Assembly: GCF_900107035.1 (NCBI RefSeq)
Contig: NZ_FNOJ01000005.1
Coordinates: forward strand, 62,001-126,000
Reading direction: 5' to 3'
DNA from: Alicyclobacillus hesperidum
GTDB taxonomy: Bacteria; Bacillota; Bacilli; Alicyclobacillales; Alicyclobacillaceae
DNA length: 64,000 nucleotides
Part shown: piece by piece, positions 62,401-64,000 of the stretch
Layout: each line of letters starts with the position of its first letter
Position numbering within the stretch: position 1 is the stretch's first letter
Made by a program: the position numbers and the translations under genes
The notes under the pieces: generated by a model
The model's database searches: none
What the model was told of the DNA's origin: nothing
Seen by the model: only the letters and a program-made list of their open reading frames with translations

Positions 62401-64000
62401 TCTTTGGTCGCCTCCTTGCTAACCGCATAGTTGCGTAAGCGTGGCTTAATCAGGGAGACATCGACGGCTTCATACGAAAGCTTTGGACCATCAGGCGTAA
62501 ATTCCGCAATGGTGGTCTTCAGGAAGTTTTCATCATCGCGATCCGGAAATTCTGGCTTGTAATGTGCACCCCGACTTTCATTACGATTGAGCGCACCCAA
62601 GGTAATCGCCCGCGCCATAATGAGCATATTCTTCAAATGGCGAGTAAACTGAGCTACTTGGTTCTCCCAGCGCGATCGATCCGACATATTGATCCGTTTG
62701 AACCGCTCTTGCAGTTCCTGAATCTTTTCGTCGGTCTTCTGCAGCCGTTCATTAACGCGCACGACCGTAACGTTGTCGTTCATCCATTTACCCAGTTCGC
62801 GGTGGATCTGATACGGATTTTCGTCGCCTTCCATACGCAGAATCCCCTCGAACTCGTCTTCATATTTCTTGCGATACGATTCGAACAACGACTCAGGCAA
62901 ACTATCCGTAGCCTTACGTAGATTCTTTGCATAGCGAACCGCGTTGGGCCCCGCAATCATGCCACCGTAGATGCACGACAACAAGGAGTTTGCACCCAAA
63001 CGGTTGGCACCGTGGTACTGAAAGTCCGCTTCGCCTGCCGCGAACAGCCCGGGGATGTTTGTCATTTGATCGATATCCACCCAAAGTCCACCCATTGAGT
63101 AGTGCACAGCCGGGAAGATACGCATCGGAACTTTGCGCGGATCATCACCTACGAACTTCTCGTAGATATCCAAAATATTTCCCAATTTGACATTCAGCAC
63201 ATCAGCCGGAATGTGCGACAAGTCAAGGTAAACCTGATTTTGGCCGTCCACACCGAGCCCCATCTCGACACAGACTTTATGGATGGCACGCGTTGCAATG
63301 TCGCGCGGCACCAGGTTTCCGTACTCTGGGTACATCTCTTCGAGGAAATACCAAGGCTTTCCGTCTTTGTACGTCCAAATGCGGCCGCCCTCACCACGAG
63401 CTGACTCTGACATCAACCGTAGTTTGTCGTCGCCTGGGATGGCGGTCGGGTGGACCTGGATCATTTCCGGATTGGCGTACTTGACGCCCTGCTGATACAG
63501 CTCTGACGCGGCGGATCCCGTATTGATCATCGAGTTCGTGCTCTTGCCAAAAATGAGACCATTACCGCCCGTACACATGACAACTGCGTCCGCCTTAAAA
63601 TAATGAACTTCCATCGAACGCAGATCTTGTGCACAAATACCTCGACAAACCTGTTCATCGTCGAGCACGGCGCCGAGGAAATCCCAACCTTCGTATTTTT
63701 CGACTAGGCCGGCCACTTCGTAACGGCGAACCTGCTCGTCCAGCGCGTACAACAACTGCTGCCCTGTCGAGGCTCCGGCAAAAGCTGTACGGTGATGCTT
63801 CGTACCACCAAAACGGCGGAAGTCCAGCAATCCTTCGGGTGTACGATTAAACATAACCCCCATGCGATCCATCAGGTGAATAATGGCTGGAGCCGCCTCA
63901 CACATGCCCAAAACCTGTTGTTGGTTGGCGAGAAAGTCGCCGCCATAAATCGTGTCGTCAAAGTGTTCCCACGGGGAATCGCCTTCCCCTTTGGTATTGA
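62397..64000 (-). CDS. sdhA: Succinate dehydrogenase flavoprotein subunit (5' end beyond window)
   Basis: The frame continues to the window edge, giving 533 residues of a protein of about 585-600; the N-terminal FAD-binding start lies outside. NTKGEGDSPWEHFDDTIYGGDFLAN begins the visible part (residues given only to locate it); GGTKHHRTAFAG and the catalytic region SESARGEGGRIW are present, and LGANSLLSCIYGG lies in the FAD domain. It precedes sdhB with a 4-nt overlap; sdhC should lie further right. Confidence 0.97.
   Translation of the reverse strand, partial: NTKGEGDSPWEHFDDTIYGGDFLANQQQVLGMCEAAPAIIHLMDRMGVMFNRTPEGLLDFRRFGGTKHHRTAFAGASTGQQLLYALDEQVRRYEVAGLVEKYEGWDFLGAVLDDEQVCRGICAQDLRSMEVHYFKADAVVMCTGGNGLIFGKSTNSMINTGSAASELYQQGVKYANPEMIQVHPTAIPGDDKLRLMSESARGEGGRIWTYKDGKPWYFLEEMYPEYGNLVPRDIATRAIHKVCVEMGLGVDGQNQVYLDLSHIPADVLNVKLGNILDIYEKFVGDDPRKVPMRIFPAVHYSMGGLWVDIDQMTNIPGLFAAGEADFQYHGANRLGANSLLSCIYGGMIAGPNAVRYAKNLRKATDSLPESLFESYRKKYEDEFEGILRMEGDENPYQIHRELGKWMNDNVTVVRVNERLQKTDEKIQELQERFKRINMSDRSRWENQVAQFTRHLKNMLIMARAITLGALNRNESRGAHYKPEFPDRDDENFLKTTIAEFTPDGPKLSYEAVDVSLIKPRLRNYAVSKEATKE

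Overview
This window is an ordinary but information-rich stretch of chromosome from an endospore-forming Firmicute. The gene set (spoIIIA, spo0B, spoIVFA/FB, spoVID, gerE, a spoIIB-like gene, lonB) and the gene order follow the Bacillus subtilis backbone closely: spoIIIA-yqhV-efp-aroQ; gcvT-gcvPA-gcvPB beside yqhH/yqhG; comG; obg-spo0B-rpmA-prp-rplU; spoIVFB/FA-minD-minC-mreDCB-radC; folC-valS; spoVID; hemL-B-D-C-X-A; engB-lonA-lonB-clpX; tig; racE; gerE; sdhBA. Base composition looks mid-50s GC by eye, many genes start with GTG or TTG, and several neighbours of the Bacillus order are missing or replaced. That suggests a member of the Alicyclobacillaceae or a close relative; this is inference, because no rRNA is present to confirm it. 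I see no prophage, insertion sequence, CRISPR array or rRNA operon.

Layout, left to right. 1-3.3 kb (minus): start of the spoIIIA operon, a DUF2619 protein, elongation factor P and type II dehydroquinase, with a 32-residue membrane ORF on the plus strand. 3.4-4 kb: a histidine phosphatase. 4-8 kb (minus): glycine cleavage T and P proteins. 8.1-10.8 kb (plus): an SNF2-type helicase overlapping yqhG. 10.8-16.3 kb (minus): DnaI-like helicase loader, shikimate kinase and the comG type IV pseudopilus operon. 16.4-19.7 kb (minus): JAMM peptidase, Obg, Spo0B and the L27/Prp/L21 set under an L21 leader. 19.7-28 kb (minus): SpoIVFB/FA, MinDC, MreDCB, RadC, DUF4321 and a SpoIIB-like protein. 28-35 kb (minus): YabE-like 3D-domain protein, MurC, FolC and ValS under a valine T-box. 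35-37.5 kb: two membrane proteins and SpoVID. 37.6-43.9 kb (minus): the complete 5-aminolevulinate-to-uroporphyrinogen III gene set. 43.9-52.2 kb (minus): EngB, LonA, LonB, ClpX, ClpP and trigger factor. 52.4-55 kb (minus): tRNA-Arg and tRNA-Gly, XTP pyrophosphatase, glutamate racemase, a MarR regulator and GerE. 55-61.6 kb: an accessory block absent from the B. subtilis order (PatB-like lyase, rhodanese with a His-rich partner, GntR regulator, MFS exporter, TrhO, a membrane protein). 61.6-64 kb (minus): sdhB and most of sdhA, cut by the window edge.

Regulation can be read directly at several places. There are consensus-like sporulation promoters for spoIIIAA (sigma-E), spoVID (sigma-E), lonB (sigma-F) and gerE (sigma-K), matching the regulons known in B. 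subtilis. There are also vegetative promoters for rplU, the YabE-like gene, valS, hemA and the MarR gene; a T-box; rho-independent terminators after efp, the JAMM gene, the YabE-like gene, murC, clpX and gerE; and a perfect 10-bp inverted repeat in front of the MFS exporter next to its GntR regulator.

No wholly novel system stands out. The least-understood, best-supported candidates are the SNF2 helicase/YqhG pair, the JAMM peptidase overlapping obg, the rhodanese with its His-rich partner, and several very small membrane proteins.
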